DNA of 64,000 nt from JALYYC01 sp963795805 (GTDB lineage Bacteria > Chloroflexota > Dormibacteria > CF-121), in the NCBI GenBank assembly GCA_963795805.1, contig CAWCIV010000001.1:62001-126000 (forward strand), in the 5' to 3' direction. Under the pieces are notes generated by a model that saw only the letters and a list, made by a program, of their open reading frames with translations, did no database searches and had not been told where the DNA came from. Shown here one piece after another: positions 51,434 to 59,374 of the stretch. Made by a program: the position numbers and the translations under genes. The number at the start of each line of letters is the position of its first letter. Within the stretch, counting starts at the first letter, position 1.

Positions 51434-53602
51434 TTGTCGACCTGGAGCCGGCGGCGGCGGGTCCGGGCGCTCTCGGTCTGGGATCATGTTGCCGAGCGCG
51501 CCAGCGCCGGCGATTACCGGCCACAGGTCCGTAGTGATCTGACCTGCGTCCGCATGAAGACCCGGCACGGGCTCCCCAACATCATGCTGGCCGACCGGCC
51601 GCACAAATACATCCGCCTTGGCGAACGGGACGATGAATTGGTCCAGCTCATGGACGGCAGCCGGCGCGTCGCCGACCTGGTCGTCGAGTACTTTCGCCGC
51701 TACGGCAGCTTTGGGTTCCGGCACGTGACCGACCTGGTCACCATCCTGCGGCAGGCTGGATTCCTGACCGATCCGCCGCGGGATGTCTACGCCGACCTCG
51801 CCGAGCGCCTGCATCCGTCGCCACCCGCCCCCACGCGACGATGGGTGGAAGGAAGCGGCCTCCGCCTGAAGTTTCCTGTTCGCGGCATCGACGGGCTCGT
51901 CACCCGCTATCACGAGACGGTCGGCCGGTTCTTTTTCACGCCGGCGTTTCTCTGGGTGAGCGTCGTCGTCACGCTCGTCGGGATGGGGGCGTTTGTCAGG
52001 CAGATCGCCACCGGTCGCGATCCGTTCGCCCCGATCGCGGGGTCGGGTCTCATCGGGATCGCGGCGCTGGTGATCGCGTACTACATCACGATCCTGATCC
52101 ACGAGAGTGCGCATGCGCTGACCGCCAAACACTACGGACGAATGGTCCCCAGCGGCGGCTTCATGCTCTATTACATGATGCCCGCGTTCTACGTCGACGT
52201 GACGGACTCCTGGCTGGAGCCCTGGAAGCACCGGATCCTCATCTTCTGGGCCGGACCGTATTCCGGCTTCATCCTTGCCGGCGCCAGCGCGCTTGGCTCG
52301 GCGGCGCTCGGCAACGGCCTGCTTGGAACCGTTCTCTTCAAGCTTGCCCTCGCTGCGTACCTGACCAACCTGCTGAACCTGATGCCGCTCCTGCTCTGGG
52401 ACGGCTACTGGATCCTGGAACAATGGCTCGAGATCCCTGATCTCCGAGGAAAGGCGCTGGCCTTTATCAAGGGTCCGTTGTGGACGCAGCTCTGGACGCA
52501 GCGCCGCCTGACCGGCCGTGAAACGTTCTTCGCGATCTTCGGCGTGCTCTCGGCGGTCTACTCGTTCGGGTCCATCGGCGTCGCCTACCTGTACTGGCGA
52601 CGCCGGCTCGGGCCGATTATCTCGCCCCTGTGGCTCACGCCCGGCTTTCTTTCCAAGGCGATCGCGGTCGTCGTGGTTGGAGCCGTGGGGATCCCGCTCA
52701 GCATGAAGTTTGGCAGGCGCCTCTGGGGGTATCGCCAGGTCGTCATGGGCGCGCCCGCCGCCGCAAAAAAGGCCATCTTCACGATCCGGATGAGCGACCG
52801 GTTGCGCCTGCTGGAGGGCCTGGCGTTCCTGCGGAGTCTGCCGCAGAAGAGCCTCGACCGCCTGGCGGCGAGCGCTCGAGTGCGGGAGATCCCGGCGGGT
52901 GGGATCATCGTCCGGCAGGGCGAGCGGGGCGACGAGTTCTTCATCATCGCGGCGGGCCAGGCTGCCGTGCTGCTCCGGGAGCAGAATGAGGACCGGACCG
53001 TCGGGCAGATGACGACCGGTGATTTCTTTGGCGAGCGCGCGCTGCTGAACCGCGGTGTGCGCGAGGCGACCATCAAGGCCGAAACTCCGGTCAAGCTCCT
53101 GGTTTTCCCGGCAAAGGTCTTCTGGACCGAGCTCGCTGGCCCGGTCGGCTGGGAAGCCCGGGTGCGCGGCGCGCTCGAGGAGCGCGATCGGCTACGCGCG
53201 CTGCCCATCTTTGCCGACACCGCCCCAAGGCAGCTCGATCTGCTGGCGGTCAAGCTGCAGGTCAAGGGCTTCCAAGCGGGCGAGGTGATCGTCAATCAGG
53301 GGGACCCCGGCGACGCGTTTTACATTGTCCGGGAGGGGACGGTCGAGGTCATCGCGCGAAAGGAGCGAAGCCGACGCCGGATCGCCACCCTTAAACAGGG
53401 CGACTTCTTCGGTGAGATCGCGCTGCTGCGGGACGCTCCGCGGAACGCGACCGTGCAGGGCCTGGAAGCCGGCTCGGTGTGGCGGCTCGAGCGCGCGGAT
53501 TTCCGAGACCTGCTGGGACGATACCTGGACCTCGAGGGTCACATCGCCGGAATCGCGGCCTCGCGGACGCCGCGCGGCCATTCGATGCGTGGGGCAGCCT
53601 GA
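51434..53602 (+). CDS. M50 zinc metalloprotease with PqqD-like N-terminus and two cNMP-binding domains
   Basis: A 722-residue membrane protein. Residues 40-112 resemble a PqqD/RRE-like leader-binding fold (KYIRLGERDDELVQLMDGSR, then LRQAGFL). The membrane protease core has HESAH at 223-227 and NLMPLLLWDGYW with Asp323 as third zinc ligand, both between hydrophobic helices. Two cyclic-nucleotide-binding barrels follow: about 465-590 (GDEFFIIAAGQAAVLL, then GDFFGERALLNRGVREATI) and about 600-705 (GDAFYIVREGTVEVIA, then GDFFGEIALLRDAPRNATVQ). The listed start is a TTG. GAGGAGGG before TTG 51415 in another frame reads SSSPSVVDLEPAAAGPGAL and then runs into this protein, so a one-base indel near 51478 may hide the true N-terminus. 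It is coupled to the zinc-ribbon gene (TGATG) and precedes a RiPP-like precursor. Confidence 0.85.
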   Translation: MSTWSRRRRVRALSVWDHVAERASAGDYRPQVRSDLTCVRMKTRHGLPNIMLADRPHKYIRLGERDDELVQLMDGSRRVADLVVEYFRRYGSFGFRHVTDLVTILRQAGFLTDPPRDVYADLAERLHPSPPAPTRRWVEGSGLRLKFPVRGIDGLVTRYHETVGRFFFTPAFLWVSVVVTLVGMGAFVRQIATGRDPFAPIAGSGLIGIAALVIAYYITILIHESAHALTAKHYGRMVPSGGFMLYYMMPAFYVDVTDSWLEPWKHRILIFWAGPYSGFILAGASALGSAALGNGLLGTVLFKLALAAYLTNLLNLMPLLLWDGYWILEQWLEIPDLRGKALAFIKGPLWTQLWTQRRLTGRETFFAIFGVLSAVYSFGSIGVAYLYWRRRLGPIISPLWLTPGFLSKAIAVVVVGAVGIPLSMKFGRRLWGYRQVVMGAPAAAKKAIFTIRMSDRLRLLEGLAFLRSLPQKSLDRLAASARVREIPAGGIIVRQGERGDEFFIIAAGQAAVLLREQNEDRTVGQMTTGDFFGERALLNRGVREATIKAETPVKLLVFPAKVFWTELAGPVGWEARVRGALEERDRLRALPIFADTAPRQLDLLAVKLQVKGFQAGEVIVNQGDPGDAFYIVREGTVEVIARKERSRRRIATLKQGDFFGEIALLRDAPRNATVQGLEAGSVWRLERADFRDLLGRYLDLEGHIAGIAASRTPRGHSMRGAA

Positions 53603-53838
53603 TGCAGTGCTGGATCTGCGCCTCGCCGGCGAATGGGACCTGCCGCTTTTGCGGTCGGGCCGTCTGCCGCGAGGACGCCAAGACCCACCCATTTGTCCTG
53701 GAGGTCTATCCGAGCGATGGCAGCCTCTACGGGCTGGCGGTGGAGGATGCGCTGCATTGCGGCGTGTGCAAACCGCGACCCGAACCGGTTTTAATGGACT
53801 TCCTCATGAAGCCGAAGGAGCCGAGGAGTGACAAATGA
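53602..53838 (+). CDS. Small zinc-ribbon protein coupled to the M50 peptidase
   Basis: A 78-residue protein whose ATG overlaps the M50 stop (TGATG). It has paired cysteines MQCWICASP (3, 6) and TCRFCGRAVC (14, 17, 22), a His at about 29 and a final HCGVCK pair. This suggests two zinc-binding knuckles like a B-box or GRF-type ribbon. The rest (FVLEVYPSDGSLYGLAVEDA) is a short soluble domain. Its function is unknown. Tight coupling suggests it partners the protease or the precursor peptide. Confidence 0.7.
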   Translation: MQCWICASPANGTCRFCGRAVCREDAKTHPFVLEVYPSDGSLYGLAVEDALHCGVCKPRPEPVLMDFLMKPKEPRSDK

Positions 53839-53928
53839 CACAGGGGAAAGGTGTCGCCTGTCGCTTCCCCGGCCCTGGTGTCGGCCGATACTGCCAACGA
53901 CGACAGCCCGACCTAAAGGAGGTGAAAC

Positions 53929-54303
53929 ATGAGCAAGCAAGTTCTAGAGCAGGTGATCCTCAAGGCGTCGAGTGATGCCCGGTTTCGCAACCAGCTGACC
54001 GACAACTTCGAGGCGGCGATCAAGCCGTACGACCTGAGCTCGGAGGAAAAGGTGCAGCTCCGCAACGGGATGGCGGGCACCACCAGCGACCGCGAGGTCC
54101 GGCAGACCATGGCTGCAAGCGCGGCTGCGTCTGCGGCCAACACGGCAGCCAATACTGCAGCCAATACTGCGGCCAATACTGCGGCCAACACGGCAGCCAA
54201 CACGGCAGCCAATACGGCCGCCAACACGGCAGCCAACACGGCAGCCACCACGGCCGCCAACACCGCAGCAGCGACCGAAGCGAACAGCGCACTGACCAAC
54301 TAG
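53929..54303 (+). CDS. RiPP-like precursor: NHLP/Os1348-type leader with AANT tandem-repeat core
   Basis: A 124-residue protein behind a near-perfect ribosome site (TAAAGGAGGTG, 53914-53924). Residues 1-55 (VLEQVILKASSDARFRNQL, then EAAIKPYDLSSEEKVQLRNG) follow the leader pattern of nitrile-hydratase-like/Os1348-type RiPP precursors: A-x3-D-x2-FR-x2-L, then Y-x-L-x3-E-x4-L. A Gly-Met-Ala-Gly junction (about 48-51) could be a processing site. From residue 69 the sequence is eleven four-residue units, ten Ala-Ala-Asn-Thr and one Ala-Ala-Thr-Thr, ending EANSALTN. No cysteine and no aromatic residue is in the repeat. Codons vary among units. It follows a PqqD-like M50 protease and a zinc-ribbon gene and is closed by a strong terminator. 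A structural, antifreeze-like or adhesion role for the repeat is also possible. Confidence 0.7.
   Translation: MSKQVLEQVILKASSDARFRNQLTDNFEAAIKPYDLSSEEKVQLRNGMAGTTSDREVRQTMAASAAASAANTAANTAANTAANTAANTAANTAANTAANTAANTAATTAANTAAATEANSALTN
54133..54264 (+). repeat. Eleven tandem 12-base units coding AANT
   Basis: Eleven in-frame 12-mers of the form GCN-GCC-AAY-ACN (the tenth has ACC in place of AAY). Third positions differ from unit to unit (GCA/GCG/GCC, AAC/AAT, ACG/ACT/ACC). The peptide repeat is thus better conserved than the DNA. Confidence 0.95.
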
Positions 54304-54322
54304 CCGTCCCGAAGCATGCTTT

Positions 54323-54351
54323 GGGCAGCCCGCGATGGCTGCCCTTTTTTT
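54323..54351 (+). terminator. Intrinsic terminator after the precursor gene
   Basis: GGGCAGCC (54323-54330), loop CGCGAT, GGCTGCCC (54337-54344), then seven T. It lies 20 bases after the precursor stop and overlaps the end of the convergent Crp/Fnr gene. Confidence 0.95.
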
Positions 54352-55042
54352 ATCGGCGGGAGGCGGCGTGCTTTTTGAGCTCAGCAGGCTTTGCGATCGT
54401 GATGTACCCGTTCTCGAGCACGATGGCGCCCCGTACAACCAGCCGGGCGAGCGCGCGGTTGACGTTCTCGCGGCTGGCCCCAACCATCCCGGCCAAGGTG
54501 CGCTGGGTCAGCCGGACTCGGATCCGCCGTCCTTCCGGTGTGGCTTCGCCCTGCGAATCCGAGAGATCGAGGAGTTTCTTCGCCACCCGGCCGGGAATAT
54601 CGAGGAAGGCCGCCTCGGAGAAGGTCTCGTCGGTCGCGCGGAGGTAGGTTCCGAACAGGGCAACCAGGTGCCGAACCGCCCTGGGGTGCGCATCGAGGAA
54701 TGAGAGGAACGCGTCGCGGCCAAGGGCCAGGCATTCCGTCGTCTCCATGGCGACCGCATCGGCCGCCCGGACCGCGCGCTCGTCGAAGAGGGCGAGCTCG
54801 CCGAAGATATCCCCGGGCATGAGGACGGCATAGATGGTCTCGTCGCCGCCACGCGCGATATGCCCGATCTTGACCTGGCCGCTGACGATCACGTAGAGCG
54901 CGTTTCCCGGGTCCCCCTCGTGGAAGATGGTCGACGCCCGCGGAAAGGTTCGTTCCTTCAGGCCGCCGGCGAGCGGTTGCAGCTGCTCAGGTGGAAAGCC
55001 GCGAAAGAGTGACGTGTTCGCGAGGACCGTCAGGGGATCCAT
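54350..55042 (-). CDS. Crp/Fnr-family transcriptional regulator
   Basis: A 230-residue regulator. The N-terminal cyclic-nucleotide-binding-type barrel (about 10-120) contains TIFHEGDPGNALYVIVSGQV and then MPGDIFGELALFDERAVRAA, keeping the F-G-E-L-A-L-F/R-A-A phosphate-binding cassette expected of a cAMP binder. The C-terminal winged helix (150-222) has LTQRTLAGMVGASRENVNRA. It lacks the N-terminal cysteines of Fnr. Its start overlaps the end of the cyclase-domain gene by 56 bases, so both are likely co-expressed. It converges on the RiPP-like operon and is the obvious candidate regulator of it. Confidence 0.9.
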   Translation of the reverse strand: MDPLTVLANTSLFRGFPPEQLQPLAGGLKERTFPRASTIFHEGDPGNALYVIVSGQVKIGHIARGGDETIYAVLMPGDIFGELALFDERAVRAADAVAMETTECLALGRDAFLSFLDAHPRAVRHLVALFGTYLRATDETFSEAAFLDIPGRVAKKLLDLSDSQGEATPEGRRIRVRLTQRTLAGMVGASRENVNRALARLVVRGAIVLENGYITIAKPAELKKHAASRR

Positions 55043-57926
55043 CCGCGAATCTTACGTCCGGTAGGGCGATGGCATCGCTGATCGCCATCGCCTGGCCTTC
55101 TGCGGTGAGGCGCTTGAATTCCTCGTCGTCGAGGCTTGCCTGCACCCGCTGCAGGGCCACTTGATACTCATCGAGCTCGAAGGGCGGTAAGGGCGCGCCA
55201 AGTTCATCCCGGATCCGGTGGGCGACCGCAAAGAGCACGGTGGCCTTCTCCGTCGCTCCCCGGTCGGTCAGAATCATCGCCATTTCCTGGAGGCAGGCGG
55301 CGATCCCGAACTTCTCGCGGTGGTCGAGCACGCCCAGACTGTCCTGCACGAGCGACGTCGCCTTGTTCAGGTTGCCCTCATGCCGCGCCACGATCGCCAG
55401 CTCGCAGAGGGCCAGCCCGGCGCTGAGCGTGTCGTTGAACTCGCGGGCCAGGGCGAGGCTCTCCTCGAACAGCTCGGTTGCCCGGGTGTAGTCGGCCGCC
55501 GCTCGTGCCGCCTGCCCCAGCAGATACAGCGTCAGCCCGACGTCCACCCGGTCTTTCGCCTGGCGCACGAGCTCCAGGCTTTCGCCCAGGAGCGTGGTGG
55601 CGGGCGTGTAGTGTCCCTGGCAGAGCTCGACCTCGCCCATCAGCCGCAGGGCGATCGAGACGCGTCGCTGATCGCCCGCGTCGCGGAAGCTCACCAGGGC
55701 TTGCTCCAGCATGCCGATGGCTGAGGCGTACTCGCCTTTCCGCAGCGCCGCGACGCCCAGGTAGAGATAGGAGAGGCCGACGGCCGCCGTGTCCTTCGTC
55801 TGCCGCAGGTGGTGGAGGCTCTCCTGCTCGAGCCGGATCGCGTACGCGTAGTCATCCTGGTTGAGGGCCACGGCGCCCAGCGTTTGCAGCGCGAAGCCGG
55901 TGCCCCACGCATCGCCGGCGGCGGTGTAGAGATTGAGGCTCTCCTCGCCAGAGATCTGCGCCTGGGCGTAGGCGCCCTGGTAAATCGCGAGGTAGCTGGC
56001 CCAGGCCAGCGCCTTGGCCCGCAAGGTTGCCGGCGCCGCGGCTTTGGAGGCCAGTGCGCGCTCGAGCCAGTCCCGGCCTTCGGTAAAGCGCCCGCGGGCG
56101 CGCCAGTAGAGGCCCAGCGCGGCGGCGATGCGCAGCGCCGACTCGACCTCCTGCGCGATAAGACAGCCCTCGAAGGCGGCGCGAAGGTTGGCCATCTCGA
56201 CGTCGATCCGGTCGAACCAGGCCAGCTGGTCCGGCCCATGGATGTTGTCCTCCGCCTCGAGCGCATAGGCCAGGAAGCGTGAGCGATGGCGGGCCTGGAC
56301 CTCGACTTCCTCGCCGGCGGTCCGGGCGCGCTCGGCAGCGTAGTCTCGAATGGTCTCCAGCTGGTGGTAGCGGAAGCCGCCCGGCTGTTCGTCGACCGCC
56401 ACCAGCGATTTGGCCACGAGCGCGCTGAGCAGATCGATCAGGTCAGCGGCGTCCAGCGGATCCCAGGCGCAGACTTCTTCGGCGAGCTCAAGGCTGAAGC
56501 CGCCGGCGAAGACAAACACCCGCCGCAGCAGGACCCGCTCCGGCTCACCGAGGAGCTCATAGCTCCAGTCGATCGTCGCCCGCAGCGTTTGCTGCCGCGG
56601 GAGCGAGGTTCGACGCCCACCCGTCAGGACCTTGAAGCGGTCGTTCAGCCGGGTCACGAGCTGGGGCAGCGTCAGGATCGAGAGCCGGCTGGCGGCCAGC
56701 TCGATCGCCAGCGGAATGCCGTCCAGTCGCTGGCAGACCTGGACGACCTGGACCGCGTTGGCCTCGGTAAGGCGGAAGGTGGGGGAGGCCGCCATGGCTC
56801 GGTCGGCAAAGAGCGCCACCGCCGCCGATTCCGCGACGCGCTCGAATGAGGGCAACCGATCGGCATCCGGCATCCCGAGCGTCGGAACCCGCCAGACCGT
56901 TTCGCCCGCAACGCCGAGCCCCTCCCGACTGGTCGCGACGATCCGGACCCGTGGACAGGCCTGCAGCAGCGTCTCGGCCAGCTGCGCACAGGGCTCGACC
57001 AGGTGCTCGCAGTTGTCCAGGAGAAGCAGGATGTCTTTCGGACGCAGGTAATCGATCAGGCTGTCGATGGCAGTCCGACCCGCCTGCTCATGCACGTCGA
57101 GCACGGTCATGAGCGCGCGCGGAACGAGATCGGGATCCGTGATCGGCGCGAGCTCCAGCAGCCAGACGCCGTTGCCGTAGCTCTCCAGGACCTCGGTTGC
57201 CAGCTGGATCGCAAGTCGCGTCTTGCCGATGCCGCCGGTGCCCGCGAGCGTGAGCAGGCGGGTGCCGAGGAGCAGGTCCTTGAGCTCGGCGATCTCCTTG
57301 TCGCGCCCAAGAAAGCTGGTGAGCTGAAGCGGAACGTTGTTTTTTCGAATCTCGAGCGACTTCAGCGGCGGGAAGTCGGTTTGGAACCCATCGATGTCCA
57401 CCTGGTAGAGGTGTTCGGGGCGTGGCAGGTCTTTGAGCCGGTGCTCGCCGAGGTCTCGCACCGTGACGCCGGTGGGCAGCGCCTTTTCGACCAGTGCCAG
57501 CACGGTGTCGGAAATGACCACCTGCCCACCGTGCCCGGATGCAGCAATGCGCGCCGCGCGGTGGACATCGAGACCGATGTAGTCGCCGCCCACGGCGCGG
57601 GCTTCGCCGGTATGCAGGCCCATGCGCACCCGTACCGGATGTCCCTCGGGCCAGGTATGCGCGGCGAGGGCTTGTTGGGCGGAGACGACCGCCTGCACCG
57701 CATCGGTTGCCCGCACGAAGACCACGAAGAACGAGTCGCCCTCGGTCCCCAGCTCGAGGCCCCTATTGCTGGCGATCGCCTCGCGCATCAGGCGCCGCTG
57801 ATCCTGGAGGACGTCGGAGTAGCGGTCGCCCAGTTCCTGGAGCAGGCGGGTGGAGCCTTCGATGTCGGTGAAGAGGAAGGTGACGGTCCCTTCCGGGAGC
57901 TGCCGGGCGCTGCCTTCGGTGCCCAT
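54987..57926 (-). CDS. Class III cyclase domain-AAA/NB-ARC-TPR regulator
   Basis: A 979-residue protein. Residues 12-175 are a class III nucleotidyl cyclase domain: TVTFLFTDIEGSTRLLQELG (first metal Asp), then LGTEGDSFFVVFVRATDAVQ (second Asp) and DYIGLDVHRAARIAASGHGG, where His-Arg stand at the position usually taken by Asn. Catalytic activity is therefore uncertain, as in many relatives. Residues 205-480 form a STAND ATPase with AGTGGIGKTRLAIQLA and ILLLLDNCEHLVEPCAQLA. The C-terminal half is TPR-like helices. It is followed by, and overlaps, a Crp/Fnr gene. If active, it would make the cyclic nucleotide sensed by Crp and perhaps by the M50 protease. Confidence 0.9.
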   Translation of the reverse strand: MGTEGSARQLPEGTVTFLFTDIEGSTRLLQELGDRYSDVLQDQRRLMREAIASNRGLELGTEGDSFFVVFVRATDAVQAVVSAQQALAAHTWPEGHPVRVRMGLHTGEARAVGGDYIGLDVHRAARIAASGHGGQVVISDTVLALVEKALPTGVTVRDLGEHRLKDLPRPEHLYQVDIDGFQTDFPPLKSLEIRKNNVPLQLTSFLGRDKEIAELKDLLLGTRLLTLAGTGGIGKTRLAIQLATEVLESYGNGVWLLELAPITDPDLVPRALMTVLDVHEQAGRTAIDSLIDYLRPKDILLLLDNCEHLVEPCAQLAETLLQACPRVRIVATSREGLGVAGETVWRVPTLGMPDADRLPSFERVAESAAVALFADRAMAASPTFRLTEANAVQVVQVCQRLDGIPLAIELAASRLSILTLPQLVTRLNDRFKVLTGGRRTSLPRQQTLRATIDWSYELLGEPERVLLRRVFVFAGGFSLELAEEVCAWDPLDAADLIDLLSALVAKSLVAVDEQPGGFRYHQLETIRDYAAERARTAGEEVEVQARHRSRFLAYALEAEDNIHGPDQLAWFDRIDVEMANLRAAFEGCLIAQEVESALRIAAALGLYWRARGRFTEGRDWLERALASKAAAPATLRAKALAWASYLAIYQGAYAQAQISGEESLNLYTAAGDAWGTGFALQTLGAVALNQDDYAYAIRLEQESLHHLRQTKDTAAVGLSYLYLGVAALRKGEYASAIGMLEQALVSFRDAGDQRRVSIALRLMGEVELCQGHYTPATTLLGESLELVRQAKDRVDVGLTLYLLGQAARAAADYTRATELFEESLALAREFNDTLSAGLALCELAIVARHEGNLNKATSLVQDSLGVLDHREKFGIAACLQEMAMILTDRGATEKATVLFAVAHRIRDELGAPLPPFELDEYQVALQRVQASLDDEEFKRLTAEGQAMAISDAIALPDVRFADGSPDGPREHVTLSRLST

Positions 57927-57965
57927 GGCTGTTACGCGGGCCCGGAGCAGCGTCCGAAGACGCCG

Positions 57966-58004
57966 GAGGGCCGGCTTGCGGGCATCTTACCCGGGCCGGC
58001 CCTC
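57966..58004 (-). terminator. Conserved 3' hairpin of Q/N-rich paralogue 1
   Basis: GAGGGCCGGC and GCCGGCCCTC form a 10-bp stem 15 bases after the stop of the gene ending at 58019. No T-tract follows on the minus strand. The same hairpin, with a G-T-compatible change, follows paralogue 2. Confidence 0.6.
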
Positions 58005-58018
58005 GGCATCAAGATCAG

Positions 58019-59155
58019 TTAGGTCGCTCTAGCGAACGCTGGTCCCTGGGTCACCGAAAACCCACGAGTGCTTGCGGTCGGCGCATAACCGGGATTGCAA
58101 ACGGGTGGGCATGGTGTCGGAGGCGGCGACGGTGGCGTCGGGGTGCAAAACTGCGTTTGAGGACCACCCTCGCCTGTCGCGTTGGTGCAGCTAATTGCCC
58201 TTGAGCAGACCATGCCTGAGCAATTGGTGCTCTGGCTTTGGCCGTTTTGAACGGACGTTGAGCTCGTCGTGCAGTTTCCACTGCTGTCGCAGGTCGCGAC
58301 ATCAACGGCCTGTTGAAATGCCGTTGGTCCTGCCACCTGGTTGGTGAATTGCGCGATGTTGAAGCGGTCGGCTGGGCTGTTCTTCTGGGTTGTGCAGCAG
58401 CGCGGGTCGACTTTTTGCGTCTGCGCGCCGTCACCGTCGAGCTTTTGGAACTGGCTCTCGGTCACAAAGTTCTTTGACACGGCCCCGGCGACCACGGCAC
58501 CGTTATCGGTTTGATCCAGGGAGCCGATCTGGTTGCTGTCCTGGTTTTGCGTGGAGGCCGTTTCCGACGTGCCGACCTGGTACGTGTTCTGAGCGACGAG
58601 GGTGTAGTTGCTACCGGACGCGGAATTCTGGATCAATGGGTTGAAGTGCACCCCGGCATACTGGTCGGCCTTTTGGGTTTGCGCGCCGGGATCGCCGCTG
58701 AACTGGCTGACCTGCTGGAACACGCCGAGGAAGTTGGACCCGGATCCATTTTCCTGGTCGACCGTCGCGTATTGCGTCGCCTGGGGAGTATTCCCGTTTT
58801 GCCGGTAGCGCTGGATGATCAGCGCGTAGTTATTGCCCGAGCCGTTGAACTGCGTAACGGAACAGACCTCGACCCCGCCGGGCACGTTGTTCTGGACGCA
58901 GACGGCGACGTTGCGGTTGCTTTGCGTGGTGGTTCCCTGGTAGATGGTGCACGTTCCGGTTGCCGGATCAAACGTGCCGCCATAGCAGGCGCTGCCGCCA
59001 CGGTCAGCCATCGCGGTGTAGCTCCAGAGCAGGTTATTGAAGGTCGCGTCGGGTGCCGCAGGCGCCGCCTGCGCGCCGATCGCCGAAGTACATAAGCCGA
59101 CCAGTAGTCCGAACGTCGCCGCGATCGTCGTTAATCGCCTTCTTCCCATGGCCAT
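58019..59155 (-). CDS. Secreted Gln/Asn-rich protein, tandem paralogue 1
   Basis: A 378-residue exported protein. Signal peptide MAMGRRRLTTIAATFGLLVG is cleaved near AQA-AP. The mature part is rich in Gln, Asn, Ser and Thr, with recurring Q-x-G-x-x-x-N/Q spacing, for example QENGSGSNFLGVFQQVSQFS and then QNSASGSNYTLVAQNTYQVG. This recalls curlin-like or other amyloid/beta-solenoid repeats but no exact family is recognised. Cysteine islands are shared with the neighbour: GTCTIYQ, VPGGVEVCSVTQ, VDPRCCTTQ and a late Cys cluster. Paralogue 2 lies upstream on the same strand with similar promoter, leader and 3' hairpin. A surface fibre or matrix role is an inference. Confidence 0.7.
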   Translation of the reverse strand: MAMGRRRLTTIAATFGLLVGLCTSAIGAQAAPAAPDATFNNLLWSYTAMADRGGSACYGGTFDPATGTCTIYQGTTTQSNRNVAVCVQNNVPGGVEVCSVTQFNGSGNNYALIIQRYRQNGNTPQATQYATVDQENGSGSNFLGVFQQVSQFSGDPGAQTQKADQYAGVHFNPLIQNSASGSNYTLVAQNTYQVGTSETASTQNQDSNQIGSLDQTDNGAVVAGAVSKNFVTESQFQKLDGDGAQTQKVDPRCCTTQKNSPADRFNIAQFTNQVAGPTAFQQAVDVATCDSSGNCTTSSTSVQNGQSQSTNCSGMVCSRAISCTNATGEGGPQTQFCTPTPPSPPPTPCPPVCNPGYAPTASTRGFSVTQGPAFARAT

Positions 59156-59166
59156 CCGTCCCCTTT

Positions 59167-59183
59167 GCTGGCCCTTTACCAGC
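59167..59183 (-). promoter_or_regulatory. 5'-UTR hairpin before paralogue 1 ribosome site
   Basis: Minus-strand GCTGG-TAAAGGG-CCAGC, immediately followed by AAAGGGGA, the likely Shine-Dalgarno region. It is conserved in paralogue 2, with a one-base loop change. Confidence 0.5.
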
Positions 59184-59230
59184 GTTAACCCCACCGACCC
59201 CTTTCTGAGCGGCTTCCCACTCGTGCCGCT

Positions 59231-59259
59231 ACGTTACCCCGGGTCCAGTTCTTGGTCAA
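59231..59259 (-). promoter_or_regulatory. Promoter of paralogue 1
   Basis: Minus strand TTGACC (59259-59254), 17-base spacer, TAACGT (59236-59231), conserved with the promoter of paralogue 2. Confidence 0.6.
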
Positions 59260-59325
59260 GGGGTCACGAAAAGTCGTCGGCCAGCCCGAGCCTTGATTTC
59301 CGCGCCGGAGCAGCGTCCGACGCCG

Positions 59326-59364
59326 GAGGGCCGGCTTGCGGGCATCGTGCCCGGGCCGACCCTC
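59326..59364 (-). terminator. Conserved 3' hairpin of Q/N-rich paralogue 2
   Basis: RNA strands GAGGGUCGGC and GCCGGCCCUC pair over 10 bp with one G-U. It is the counterpart of the hairpin at 57966, located 10 bases after the stop at 59375. Confidence 0.6.
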
Positions 59365-59374
59365 CGATTCAAGA

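Noticed and set aside
54133..54264. Possible CRISPR-like array
   Set aside because: The units are contiguous 12-mers in one reading frame with no spacers.
53913..54299. Long minus-strand frame rich in Ala, Val and Leu opposite the precursor gene
   Set aside because: It is the mirror of the AANT repeat; the plus-strand ribosome site, leader pattern and terminator support the other strand.
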